NCBI GenBank assembly: GCA_015548865.1
Contig: JADMXW010000016.1
Coordinates: 1-64,000 of the forward strand
Reading direction: 5' to 3'
Source of the DNA: Serratia marcescens
Lineage (GTDB): Bacteria; Pseudomonadota; Gammaproteobacteria; Enterobacterales; Enterobacteriaceae
DNA: 64,000 bases
Position 1 is the first letter of the stretch. Every line of letters begins with the position of its first letter. The translations under genes were made by a program, and so were the position numbers. Below, piece after piece: positions 43,860 through 52,858 of this stretch. The notes beneath the pieces were generated by a model. It saw nothing but the letters and a program-made list of their open reading frames with translations, did not search any database and was not told where the DNA came from.

Positions 43860-44132
43860 TCAGCCAAGCCCCAGCGCACGCAACATGGTCTCTAATTTAC
43901 CGGTAATCTCTTCCCACTCTTTCTGTGCGTCAGAACCCTAGACAATCCCAGCGCCAGCGAAAAAGCGCACATGCTGTTGTTGAATGATGGCACATTATCA
44001 CCATAAGTTTCTGTTGGTTGTAAAATCCGCTCAAAAATACCAGAAGCCGTTACACCCCGAGGAGCTGAGTAATAGGAGAAATCTACAGGTTCTTTCGGCT
44101 GGCTAGCCCCTATTAACAATGGAATCCAACAT
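43860..44132 (-). pseudogene. entC: entC with large internal deletion
   Basis: Remnant of isochorismate synthase (enterobactin-type siderophore pathway). The 5' part reads FSYYSAPRGVTASGIFERIL, matching the N-terminal 20-50 residues of EntC. The 3' part reads VRFFAGAGIV, then a TAG stop, then GSDAQKEWEEITGKLETMLR-ALGLG, matching the last 40 residues. Some 300 codons between them are missing. A frameshift near the ATG at 44132 (MLDSIVNRG then stop) is also present. No other ent genes are nearby. Confidence 0.8.
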
Positions 44133-44702
44133 CGTGTTTCGCTATATGATGAAATAAAGCATCATGAATAGACTTCTTGTTGAGACTCGGTTATTACTAA
44201 ACAGATCCCTATTTAGCGCCCAAACAAACCACTTTGAAATCAAAATCATTAACAAAACGCTTTTTTCGTTTTTGAATCTGTTTCGTAAGTACAACTTCAC
44301 TCAAGCCTGCACCAATAACGAGAGGTAGTGTGATAACGGCGTTAATACACCATTACAATCAAGATGATTATCAATTAACACACTCATCAGTAATACCTTT
44401 CTTCACTAAAATGGGAATAAAAAACAAACCCCAAAAAAAGAACACACATCAACACTCAAAACGTACCGATAACATATGACATCAAAAAAAATAAACATAT
44501 TTGCGATCAGTGACAAAAATATCATGTGATTATTATCATCGCTATAAAATCAAATACTCCGCATTGTTGGCGTGCCTTTTCACTGATAATAAGATGAAAG
44601 GAATATACTCCAATGCATAAACGTAGCGTTATTTGCAATTAGCCTATAATTCTGCGTGCTACTCTTTCTCTTGTAACTTATTTATCATCGCCGGATAATA
44701 AA
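44133..44702. promoter_or_regulatory. AT-rich region with Fur-like sites
   Basis: About 570 bp without a gene. Two Fur-like elements are visible: minus-strand TTAATTGATAATCATCTTG at 44359-44377 and plus-strand TGATTATTATCATCG at 44527-44541. The first is placed to control the old entC, the second either entC or the unknown gene at 44703. Both are imperfect. Confidence 0.4.
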
Positions 44703-45485
44703 ATGCTACGTATACTCAACTCAAATAGCACAACCTACTACGCAAATACCATCAGTAAAAATGATGGTAATGACGGCATCGAAAAAAGAGACAGATTAAT
44801 CCCTATGCTGAAAAATCTTCTTTCGATAAAAAATGCGGCGACTGAGATAAACCGGTCCAAACACACAAAGAAAACACTTTTTAATATTGACCAGTTATTA
44901 GACGCATCTGAAGCCAAAGAAGATTTATTAGCATCAATAAAACAGCTTAAGGGACGCCTCAATCAAGAAGAGGCTCTTTTATCAAAAAAACATTTGTATT
45001 ACACCCGTACACAGCGTCGATTAGAGAGAGATTTAATTGATACATTGTTAAAATACAACCAGAATATATTTAAGATAAACAAGAGTATCCCACATGCAAA
45101 AAACAGAGTAGCCTTACACGATTCCACATGTATTCCACCAGAATATGATGAATTCATCACGGAAACGACAACGGGAAAAAAAATGACGATGAATAATTGC
45201 CTGACGTATACACGAGAGAAAACTCATCAAGCGAAGACGCTATACGAAGCACAGGCTACCCAATTACACCATGAATTCATAACTACAATCAATGATACCC
45301 AGCAGAGCATATGTGATATAAACACCTGGCTCTCAGGGCTAAACACCGAGCTAGAGCACCAGAAATCTTACGCTGATGCAACTCTCCATCGCGTTGACAC
45401 CCACCACACGTACAAAGAAGCGATCAGAAGCCTGAAATCAATTTTAAAACAGGTTAAAAGCAGCGAAAAAAAATCAATACGTTAA
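44703..45485 (+). CDS. Unrecognised AT-rich coiled-coil protein
   Basis: The 260-residue product has no signal peptide or membrane helix and is rich in Lys, Asn, Thr and His. Two helical stretches look like coiled coils (KEDLLASIKQLKGRLNQEEA around residue 80, and AQATQLHHEFITTINDTQQS around residue 190). Base composition is clearly more AT-rich than its neighbours, suggesting horizontal transfer. No domain or family is recognised. A secreted effector or surface-associated protein is possible but has no direct support. It stands alone on the plus strand. Confidence 0.65.
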   Translation: MLRILNSNSTTYYANTISKNDGNDGIEKRDRLIPMLKNLLSIKNAATEINRSKHTKKTLFNIDQLLDASEAKEDLLASIKQLKGRLNQEEALLSKKHLYYTRTQRRLERDLIDTLLKYNQNIFKINKSIPHAKNRVALHDSTCIPPEYDEFITETTTGKKMTMNNCLTYTREKTHQAKTLYEAQATQLHHEFITTINDTQQSICDINTWLSGLNTELEHQKSYADATLHRVDTHHTYKEAIRSLKSILKQVKSSEKKSIR

Positions 45486-45691
45486 TACTTGCCTCACGGC
45501 CAATGGTCAGCGCAATAACTGACATTATCCTGCCAACAGCCGCAGCCATTTTACTATGCCGCTGGCAATAAAGAGATCATCACACCTGACAGATGCGATA
45601 ACGACAGGTAAAATGGCAATACACCCATGAAACGATACCGCCTTATACCGTTCAGCCAGGCTGCGTTAGCACCTATCAATCGTGAAGAATA

Positions 45692-46069
45692 ATGATGACC
45701 ACACCGCCATCCCCATCAGAGAAAAAGCCCTGGTGGCAGCAAGGAAAAACCCCAGACTATCGCTTTTCTCTTGCCAATGAGCGCACTTTCCTTGCCTGGA
45801 TACGAACCGCTTTGGCCTTTCTTGCTGGCGCCATCGCTATCGATCAATTCACCATCAATCTGGCAACACCACTGGTTCGACAAAGTCTGGCGCTGTTACT
45901 GGTACTCGGTGCCGCGTTGCTGGGTGGGCTAGCCTATTATCGCTGGGCACGCAGTGAAAACGCCATGCGCCAAGAACAAAACATGCCCTACAGCCCTCTG
46001 CTACTGCTGGTGACACTGTTTGTTACCGTCGTTGCGCTGATACTGGCCGTGGTGGTACTCGTTGGCTAA
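45692..46069 (+). CDS. yidH: YidH-like DUF202 membrane protein
   Basis: The 125-residue product contains DYRFSLANERTFLAWIRTAL and three membrane helices, matching E. coli YidH (DUF202) closely. It has an extra polar N-terminus of about 15 residues. The function of the family is unknown. ATG 45692 or 45695 are equivalent. It overlaps yidG by 8 bp. Confidence 0.88.
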   Translation: MMTTPPSPSEKKPWWQQGKTPDYRFSLANERTFLAWIRTALAFLAGAIAIDQFTINLATPLVRQSLALLLVLGAALLGGLAYYRWARSENAMRQEQNMPYSPLLLLVTLFVTVVALILAVVVLVG

Positions 46070-46400
46070 CCGGTGCCCCAGTGCTCCCGATCCTGGGTTG
46101 CAACCCGAAAGAACAGGTATGGCCTGGTCGCGTTCCGTATTATTAACTCTGATTGCCAGCCTGCTCTGTTTTCGCTTTGGCATTGACCACGACGCAAAGC
46201 TAACACAATTATGCAGCGTGTTGCTGCTGGCACAAGCTGGCGTGATGGCAGCGATGAGCGTTTGGCGTCTACGCTTCACTGCCCATCACCCAACAGCAGG
46301 TGCCGCATTCGTTCGCTATGCCCTTGTGTTTTGCTCCACCTCCGTGGTCGTAACAGCACTGGTATTGGCCTATAGCTTCCTGCAATATCTGTTCGGTTGA
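46062..46400 (+). CDS. yidG: YidG-like DUF202 membrane protein
   Basis: The 112-residue product starts with TTG 46062 inside the end of yidH and has DPGLQPERTGMAWSRSVLLT, the DUF202 signature of E. coli YidG, followed by three membrane helices. The pair yidH-yidG is kept as in E. coli. It converges on the efflux operon, whose last stop is only 5 bp away. Confidence 0.85.
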   Translation: MANRCPSAPDPGLQPERTGMAWSRSVLLTLIASLLCFRFGIDHDAKLTQLCSVLLLAQAGVMAAMSVWRLRFTAHHPTAGAAFVRYALVFCSTSVVVTALVLAYSFLQYLFG

Positions 46401-46405
46401 CGCAG

Positions 46406-47833
46406 TCAGAGCAGAGAGACACCACCGCCCAACGCATTATAGAGCGTGACCAAATTATCTAGCCGGGTCTGTTCTAGCGTAATCAATCCTTGCTGCGCAC
46501 TGTACAGTGTACGCTGTCCCTCCAGCATGTTCAGGTAAGTATCCACCCCTTCCCGGTAACGACTCTCTGCCAGGCGATAGCTACGCTCAGCGGCAGCCAC
46601 ATAGTCACGCTGTGCGGCTAGCTCTTCATCGATAGTCCCTTTGCGTGCCAGCGCATCAGCCACCTCTTTAAACGCAGATTGGATCGCTTTTTCATAGCTG
46701 GCAATGTAGCCCTGTCTCTGTGCCTTGGCATAATCCAGCGAAGCTTGATTGGCACCCCCATCAAAGAGCGGCAGACTAATACTTGGAGTAAACGACCACA
46801 CGCCGGCACCGCCACTGAACAGGGAAGAAAGCGCAGTGCTGCTGACCCCACCACTTCCCGTTAACGTTACCTTTGGAAAAAACGCCGCACGGGCGGCACC
46901 AATATTGGCATTCGCTGATTTGAGATTGTGCTCAGCTTCCTGCACGTCGGGGCGCTGTAATAATGTGGAAGAATCAACGCCAGCCGCAACGGGCGCAATC
47001 GCGTGATCCAATGATGCCAAGCTTTCTGGCAACAACGCCTCCTGCACGGTTTGCCCTGCCAGAAGGTTCAGCGCATTAAGATACTGTGCAACGCTTGTCG
47101 TATTGCTGGCAACATCCGCGCGCGCCTGCTGGTATACCGTTTCTGCCTGCGCAACATCCACGCCCGAAGCCACACCGTTACGTTGACGCTGACGCGTGAC
47201 GTCCAGCGAGGCCTGAGCACTCTGCAATGTCTGTTGCGACAAAGCCAGATCGCTGCGCGCTTTGGCCAGCGCAATATACGCCGTGGTTGTATCCGCAATC
47301 AGCGTCAAACGAACACTTTTCTCAGCCTCCTGCGTTGAGAGATAGCTCTCAAGGGCCGCTTGAGTCAAGCTATGCACGCGCCCAAACAGGTCCAACTCAA
47401 ACGAACTGCTGGACACCGAAGCAGTGTAGGTTTGTGCAATCTGGGTGTTATTAGTACTGCCTGGTGAGGTTGCGCTGAGCGAGCGGCCTCGGCTTCCCTC
47501 CCCTCCGGCATTCACCGTTGGCCGTTGTGCAGCTCTCTGGATACCATACTGTGCACGGGCAGCCTCAACATCGGCAACCGCCTTACGCAAATCGCGGTTG
47601 TCATTCAATGCTAATTCAATGACATGACGCAGTTTCTCATCGACGATAACCTGACGCCACGGAATCTCACTCGCCGCCATCGTGTTTTTTTCTGGCGTAA
47701 GATAGGCTGCCCCCTGTGGCCATGCCTTTTCTACCGGTGCTGAGGGGCGCTGGTAGTGAGGCTCCAGCGATAAGCACCCGCTTAATAACCAGGGAACAAT
47801 TACCGTCGTCCATTTCAGATTATGCATCATCAT
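46406..47833 (-). CDS. RND outer-membrane efflux lipoprotein (OprM/NodT family)
   Basis: The 475-residue outer-membrane channel has a lipoprotein signal (WLLSGC, Cys20) and two TolC-type repeats. Blocks include ARAQYGIQRAAQRPTVNAGG, the periplasmic coiled-coil segments, and YREGVDTYLNMLEGQRTLYS. It would form the exit duct of the RND system upstream in the same operon and overlaps the pump gene by 14 bp. Confidence 0.9.
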   Translation of the reverse strand: MMMHNLKWTTVIVPWLLSGCLSLEPHYQRPSAPVEKAWPQGAAYLTPEKNTMAASEIPWRQVIVDEKLRHVIELALNDNRDLRKAVADVEAARAQYGIQRAAQRPTVNAGGEGSRGRSLSATSPGSTNNTQIAQTYTASVSSSSFELDLFGRVHSLTQAALESYLSTQEAEKSVRLTLIADTTTAYIALAKARSDLALSQQTLQSAQASLDVTRQRQRNGVASGVDVAQAETVYQQARADVASNTTSVAQYLNALNLLAGQTVQEALLPESLASLDHAIAPVAAGVDSSTLLQRPDVQEAEHNLKSANANIGAARAAFFPKVTLTGSGGVSSTALSSLFSGGAGVWSFTPSISLPLFDGGANQASLDYAKAQRQGYIASYEKAIQSAFKEVADALARKGTIDEELAAQRDYVAAAERSYRLAESRYREGVDTYLNMLEGQRTLYSAQQGLITLEQTRLDNLVTLYNALGGGVSLL

Positions 47834-50800
47834 TATTCTCTTCTTTAGGCGTACTGGCTTGTGCCATATCCTTCTTTATTTGAGGAAACCGACGCCGTAC
47901 CAACATAAAAAACATTGGAACCAGGAAAATAGTCAGAAAGGTTGCTGTCAGCGTACCGCCAACGATGCCCGAACCGATGGAAACTCGGCTATTCGCCCCA
48001 GCACCGGTGGCTAACGCCAGCGGCAGTACGCCCATGATGAACGCCAGTGATGTCATCAATACCGGGCGCAGTCGGACTGATGCACCTTCCAGCGCTGCAT
48101 CGAACAGCGTCGCGCCTCGCCGGTATGCCAGTTCGGCAAATTCGACAATGAGGATGGCATTCTTGGCGGAAAGGCCAATGGTGGTTAACAATGCGACCTG
48201 GAAGTAAACGTCGTTCTCCAGCCCGCGTAACGTTGCGGCTAAAACAGCTCCGATCACACCAAGGGGAATCACCAGCATCACCGAAAAAGGAATACTCCAG
48301 CTTTCATACAAGGCCGCTAAACACAAAAACACCACCAAAATGGAAATGGCATACAGTGCAGAGGTTTGCCCCCCCGCAAGGCGCTCTTGATAAGAGAGAC
48401 CACTCCAGGCATAGGTTGAGCCTTGTGGTAATGAGTGAGCCAAACGCTGCATCTCATCCATTGCTTCGCCAGAACTGACGCCCGGTGCGCCACTGCCTTG
48501 AATTTCATAAGAAGCAAGGCCGTTATAACGCGATAAACTCTCCGGCCCGTAAGTCCAATGTGTCGTAGCAAAAGCAGAGAATGGCGTCATCGTATTATTA
48601 CTACCGCGCACCTGCCATTGCTCTAGATCTTCAGGTTTGCTGCGCGTGTCGCTGTCCCCTTGCATATACACTTTTTTCACCCGACCACGATCGAGGAAAT
48701 CATTAATGTAAGTTCCCCCCCACGCACTGCTAAGTGTTGACGTGACATCGCTGATGGAAAGGCCAAGCGCATTCGCTTTTGCATTATCGATATCGATTTG
48801 CAATTGTGGCATCTGCGCCAACTCGTTGGGACGAACGGCGGAAAGTAACGGACTCTGCCGAGCATCACTTAATAACTTGTCACGCAGCGCTAAAAGTTGC
48901 GTACGATCGGTAGTGCCACTTGCCTGCAGCTCAAAGGTAAACCCGCTGGTTTGACCCAGACCGTCTACAGCCGGTGGTGTCAAAGTGAAGACCTGAGCAT
49001 CGCGCAGGGATGAAAATGCAGCCATCGCTCTTTTGGCAATAGCATCAGCGCGATTTTCCTCTCCTTGACGCTGGCTCCAGTTTTTCAGTGCAACAAATGC
49101 CATGCCCGCATTTTGTCCACTACCACTGAAACCAAACCCTGTGATGACGAATATCGCTTCCGTATTATCCTTTTCTTCAGTCAGGAAATAGTTTTCTATT
49201 GCTTTCCCTATTTTCTCTGTACGTGCTGCTGTTGCCCCTGGAGGAAGAGTGAATTGCACCATCACATCCCCTTGATCCTCTGTAGGCAAAAATCCGCTCG
49301 GTAAACGAACAAACATCACCCCCATCACCAACACAATCACCGCATAAATCAATACAAAACGCCCTGGATGACGCAAAATTTGCGCCACCCGTTGGTGATG
49401 ACCCTCCTGTAAACGCTGATAACCGCGGTTAAATCGTGCAAAAAATCCCGATCCGTTTTCCGCGTGTGAGACAGGACGCAAAAGAGAGGCACACAGTGCA
49501 GGTGTAAGCGTTAAGGCCACGAGAACCGATAGCGCCATAGACGAAACAATAGTGATAGAGAACTGACGATAGATAACCCCCGTCGAACCACCAAAAAACG
49601 CCATTGGCAGAAAGACTGCGCTCAGCACCAGTGCCACGCCGATCAGCGCGCTGGAAATTTCGTTCATGGATCTTTCCGTGGCAACAACGGGAGACAACCG
49701 CTGCTCACGCATCAAGCGTTCAACGTTCTCCACCACCACGATGGCATCATCCACCAGTAACCCAATGGCCAGTACCATGCCGAACAACGTCAGCGTATTG
49801 ATTGAATAGCCGAAAATAGCCAGAACACCGAAGGTCCCAAGCAAGACTACAGGTACAGCGATAGCAGGAATAAGCGTAGCTCGCCAGTTTTGCAGAAACA
49901 GGAACATGACCGCTACCACCAGTGCGATAGCTTCAAACAGCGTTTTGACGACTTCTTCGATAGAGATTTTGATGAAATCAGTACTGTCTTTCGGATACGC
50001 GACGCGGTATCCCTCTGGCATGGTAGGCACATACTCGGCCACTTTGGCTTTTACACGCTCCGCTGTCGCCAGCGCATTAGAGCCAGGTGCCAGCATCACG
50101 GCAATCCCTGCCGCAGGATGGCCATTAAGACGGGTCATGATACTGTAATCTTCATCACCCAGTTCGACCCGCGCCACGTCACTCAAACGCACTACCGCAC
50201 CACTGCTGTCACTTTTAACAATAATGTTGTTGAACTGCTCCACGGTTTTCAATTGCGATTGCGCCATGACGGTCGCCGTTAATTGTTGATCGCTGCGAGA
50301 TGGCAATGCACCGATCTTGCCCGCAGCAACCTGCACGTTTTGCGCTTCTACTGCCGTCGAAATATCCGAAGGCATCAAGCTATACGCAGCAAGTCGTGTT
50401 GGATTTAGCCAAATGCGCATCGCATATTGAGAACCAAAAACCTGAACGTTGCCCACGCCTTCTACACGCGCCAGCGGATCCTGCAAATTACTTACCATGT
50501 AGTCGGCAATATCAGAGGAGCTGCTACGATCGCGACTGTCGTACAACGACATGATAAGCAAAAAGTTGCTTTGTGCTTTGGTAACGGTAACACCTTGCTG
50601 CTGAACCTCTGTTGGCAAGCGGTTCAGCGCCTGTTGTACCTTGTTCTGCACCTGTACCTGAGCAGTATCTGGGTCGGTGCCCTGCGCAAACGTGACCGTG
50701 ATTTTTACATCGCCACTGGAACTGCTGGATGATGAGAAATAGAGCAAGCCATCCAACCCTGTAAGCTGCTGTTCAATGATCTGCGTTACGCTGTTTTCCA

Positions 50801-50972
50801 GTGTCTCGGCAGATGCACCGGTATAGGTCGCTTTAATAGACACAGAGGGGGGCGCGACATCTGGATATTGTGCAATGGGCAGAGAGGAAATGGCCAACGC
50901 CCCCGCCAGCATAATGACAATCGAGATAACCCAGGCGAATACTGGGCGATGAATAAAGAAGCGTGAAAACAT
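47820..50972 (-). CDS. RND multidrug efflux pump (AcrB/MexB type)
   Basis: The 1050-residue inner-membrane proton-driven pump follows the HAE1 family throughout. It has MFSRFFIHRPVFAWVISIVI at the start, IAQYPDVAPPSVSIKATYTG, and the proton-relay aspartates in GLLVDDAIVVVENVERLM. GLSAKNAILIVEFAELAYRR is the matching helix-10 lysine region. Length matches AcrB (1049). It acts with the adaptor 4 bp upstream and the outer-membrane channel downstream. Likely substrates are amphiphilic drugs or plant compounds; specificity cannot be read here. Confidence 0.94.
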   Translation of the reverse strand: MFSRFFIHRPVFAWVISIVIMLAGALAISSLPIAQYPDVAPPSVSIKATYTGASAETLENSVTQIIEQQLTGLDGLLYFSSSSSSSGDVKITVTFAQGTDPDTAQVQVQNKVQQALNRLPTEVQQQGVTVTKAQSNFLLIMSLYDSRDRSSSSDIADYMVSNLQDPLARVEGVGNVQVFGSQYAMRIWLNPTRLAAYSLMPSDISTAVEAQNVQVAAGKIGALPSRSDQQLTATVMAQSQLKTVEQFNNIIVKSDSSGAVVRLSDVARVELGDEDYSIMTRLNGHPAAGIAVMLAPGSNALATAERVKAKVAEYVPTMPEGYRVAYPKDSTDFIKISIEEVVKTLFEAIALVVAVMFLFLQNWRATLIPAIAVPVVLLGTFGVLAIFGYSINTLTLFGMVLAIGLLVDDAIVVVENVERLMREQRLSPVVATERSMNEISSALIGVALVLSAVFLPMAFFGGSTGVIYRQFSITIVSSMALSVLVALTLTPALCASLLRPVSHAENGSGFFARFNRGYQRLQEGHHQRVAQILRHPGRFVLIYAVIVLVMGVMFVRLPSGFLPTEDQGDVMVQFTLPPGATAARTEKIGKAIENYFLTEEKDNTEAIFVITGFGFSGSGQNAGMAFVALKNWSQRQGEENRADAIAKRAMAAFSSLRDAQVFTLTPPAVDGLGQTSGFTFELQASGTTDRTQLLALRDKLLSDARQSPLLSAVRPNELAQMPQLQIDIDNAKANALGLSISDVTSTLSSAWGGTYINDFLDRGRVKKVYMQGDSDTRSKPEDLEQWQVRGSNNTMTPFSAFATTHWTYGPESLSRYNGLASYEIQGSGAPGVSSGEAMDEMQRLAHSLPQGSTYAWSGLSYQERLAGGQTSALYAISILVVFLCLAALYESWSIPFSVMLVIPLGVIGAVLAATLRGLENDVYFQVALLTTIGLSAKNAILIVEFAELAYRRGATLFDAALEGASVRLRPVLMTSLAFIMGVLPLALATGAGANSRVSIGSGIVGGTLTATFLTIFLVPMFFMLVRRRFPQIKKDMAQASTPKEENNDDA

Positions 50973-50975
50973 GAA

Positions 50976-52118
50976 TTACCTAGCCTCCGTCACCATGGTG
51001 GCACTGAGTGCAGAGGCGGTTTCCGCACTGGCCTCAATGGGGTTCACGCGTTCGCCAACAGCCACTTTATCTGTCCCCTCGATAATGACGCGATCGCCAG
51101 CCTGTAGACCTTGAGTTACTCGCCAACGGCTACCAATCGCTCGCTCGGTTACCACTGTGCGTAATTGGACGCGCTGCTGCTCATCAACCACCAATGCTGT
51201 TGCATTACCCTTGGCATCACGGGTTATGCCTTGCTGGGGCACCATGATCGCCTGAGGGTCGACTCCCTGTACCACGCTGGCACGCACATACATGCCTGGC
51301 AGCAACACCTTCTGTGGATTAGGAAACTCAGCGCGTAATGTCACACTGCCCGTGGAGGTATCCACCGCCACTTCAGTAAGCTTTAGCGTCCCTGTCTGAT
51401 CGTAGGTCGTGCCATTTTCCAACGTTAACGACACAGACATCGTAGTGGCATGATTGCTCTGCGCCAATGCCAGCCTTTGCTGGCTCGATTGCGTTAAATC
51501 GACATAGATAGGATCAAGTTGACGTATCGTCGCCAATGCAGTGGTTTGGCTTGCTGTCACTAATGCACCGGGCGTTACCGTTGAGATGCCAATCCGACCG
51601 GCGATCGGTGCCTTGATTTGCGTATAACTCAGGTTAATGCGGGCCGTGTTCACTGCTGCCTGTTTCTCAGCTACGCTGGCGACAGCAGCATCGTAGCTGC
51701 TCTGCGCATCATCGGCGTCCTGCTGTGAGACACCATTGACTTTCACCAGCCGCGCATAACGCTCTGCTTTTAACCGTGTTGATTTCACACTGGCTTGTGC
51801 GTTCTTCAACGCAGCGACCGCCTCGTCGTAGGCCGCCTGATAAGGGGCAGGATCTACCTGGTACAGCACCTGCCCGGCACTGACCTCGCTCCCCTCAGTA
51901 AACAGCCTCTTGTGGATAATACCGTCCACTTGCGGACGCACGTCGGAAATCATCGCCGCCGTCACTCGACCCGTTAATTCGCTGGTCAAAGAGATATTTT
52001 CGGCTTTTAACGTCGTCACCGTTACCGCTATTTCTGGCGATACCAGTGTCGATTGCCCACCATCATTACAACCACTCACCAGCAATACCATTACTAAAAT
52101 AAAGTACTTACTTCGCAT
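50976..52118 (-). CDS. RND efflux adaptor lipoprotein (AcrA/MexA type)
   Basis: ATG 52118 gives a lipoprotein signal with LLVSGC (Cys at about residue 15); the longer frame reading through the operator is rejected. The ~380-residue membrane-fusion protein has the lipoyl halves (VRPQVDGIIHKRLFTEGSEV and INLSYTQIKAPIAGRIGIST), the coiled-coil hairpin between them, and a beta-barrel (LLPGMYVRASVVQGVD). It links the pump to the outer-membrane channel. It is the first gene of the operon, with a 28-bp palindrome just upstream. Confidence 0.93.
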   Translation of the reverse strand: MRSKYFILVMVLLVSGCNDGGQSTLVSPEIAVTVTTLKAENISLTSELTGRVTAAMISDVRPQVDGIIHKRLFTEGSEVSAGQVLYQVDPAPYQAAYDEAVAALKNAQASVKSTRLKAERYARLVKVNGVSQQDADDAQSSYDAAVASVAEKQAAVNTARINLSYTQIKAPIAGRIGISTVTPGALVTASQTTALATIRQLDPIYVDLTQSSQQRLALAQSNHATTMSVSLTLENGTTYDQTGTLKLTEVAVDTSTGSVTLRAEFPNPQKVLLPGMYVRASVVQGVDPQAIMVPQQGITRDAKGNATALVVDEQQRVQLRTVVTERAIGSRWRVTQGLQAGDRVIIEGTDKVAVGERVNPIEASAETASALSATMVTEAR

Positions 52119-52133
52119 GAAATCATGCCCTAT

Positions 52134-52161
52134 AATTGAGAATGAACGTTCATTCTCAATT
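52134..52161. promoter_or_regulatory. 28-bp perfect palindromic operator
   Basis: Each 14-bp arm reads AATTGAGAATGAAC, giving a perfect palindrome centred on AACGTT. It lies 16 bp upstream of the adaptor ATG and about 80 bp upstream of the divergent TetR gene. Its length and symmetry are those of a TetR-family operator, and it is placed to repress both directions. Confidence 0.8.
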
Positions 52162-52243
52162 TTAAATAAACCGCCCCCGTCATGTTGCAAGGTTTGTGTC
52201 AGGTTTTTGTAAAACACCGTGTCCTGACGTTAAAGAGGAAAGC

Positions 52244-52858
52244 ATGCAGGAAAAAATGAATAAAGAAGAGCGCACCGAGCGCCGCCACAACCAAATCATT
52301 GCCGCGGCCCGCCTATGTTTTCGTCGGGCTGGATTTCACGGTGCGGGCATGGCGGAAATTGCCAAGCACGCAGAACTGAGCGTGGGGCAAATCTACCGCT
52401 ATTTCGCCAACAAAGATGCCATCATTGAAGCGATCGTGCGCGATATCACCCAACAAAAGCTACAATTCATGCTACTGGGTGCTAGCCATGAACATCATAC
52501 TGCGCTGGCTGCCCAGGTATTATCTTTGCGCAAGCCCCCCGATCTCACACCGCGAATGGAAGATGATCATGCCTTGATGCTTGAGGTCACGGCAGAAGCA
52601 ACCCGGAACCCGCGCGTCGCAGAAATTTTGCAGGAAGCAGATAGCCGACTGTTTCAACAGGCATGTACCTTAATGGCACGAGACTATCCCTATTTCACAG
52701 CAGACCAAATCGCAGCCAGAGTGGAAGTCATGGCAACACTCTGTGAAGGGACAGCATTTCGTTCCGTTCTGCAAACATCAGCCTCACCTGAGCGCTTGCA
52801 CCACCTCTATCAACAACTGTTACAACTGATGTTCTCCGACAATGAAAATGATGAATAA
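52244..52858 (+). CDS. TetR-family repressor of the efflux genes
   Basis: From ATG 52244 (AGAGGAAAG upstream) the 204-residue protein has the TetR helix-turn-helix (HNQIIAAARLCFRRAGFHGA then LSVGQIYRYFANKDAIIEAI, residues about 13-60) and a variable ligand domain. It is divergent from the RND operon and overlaps an MFS efflux gene. It likely controls both from the 28-bp palindrome. Ligand unknown. Confidence 0.9.
   Translation: MQEKMNKEERTERRHNQIIAAARLCFRRAGFHGAGMAEIAKHAELSVGQIYRYFANKDAIIEAIVRDITQQKLQFMLLGASHEHHTALAAQVLSLRKPPDLTPRMEDDHALMLEVTAEATRNPRVAEILQEADSRLFQQACTLMARDYPYFTADQIAARVEVMATLCEGTAFRSVLQTSASPERLHHLYQQLLQLMFSDNENDE

Noticed and set aside
50976..52217. Longer adaptor protein starting at 52217
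   Set aside because: The extra 33 residues would be encoded across the palindromic operator and precede the lipoprotein signal; ATG 52118 is the sound start.
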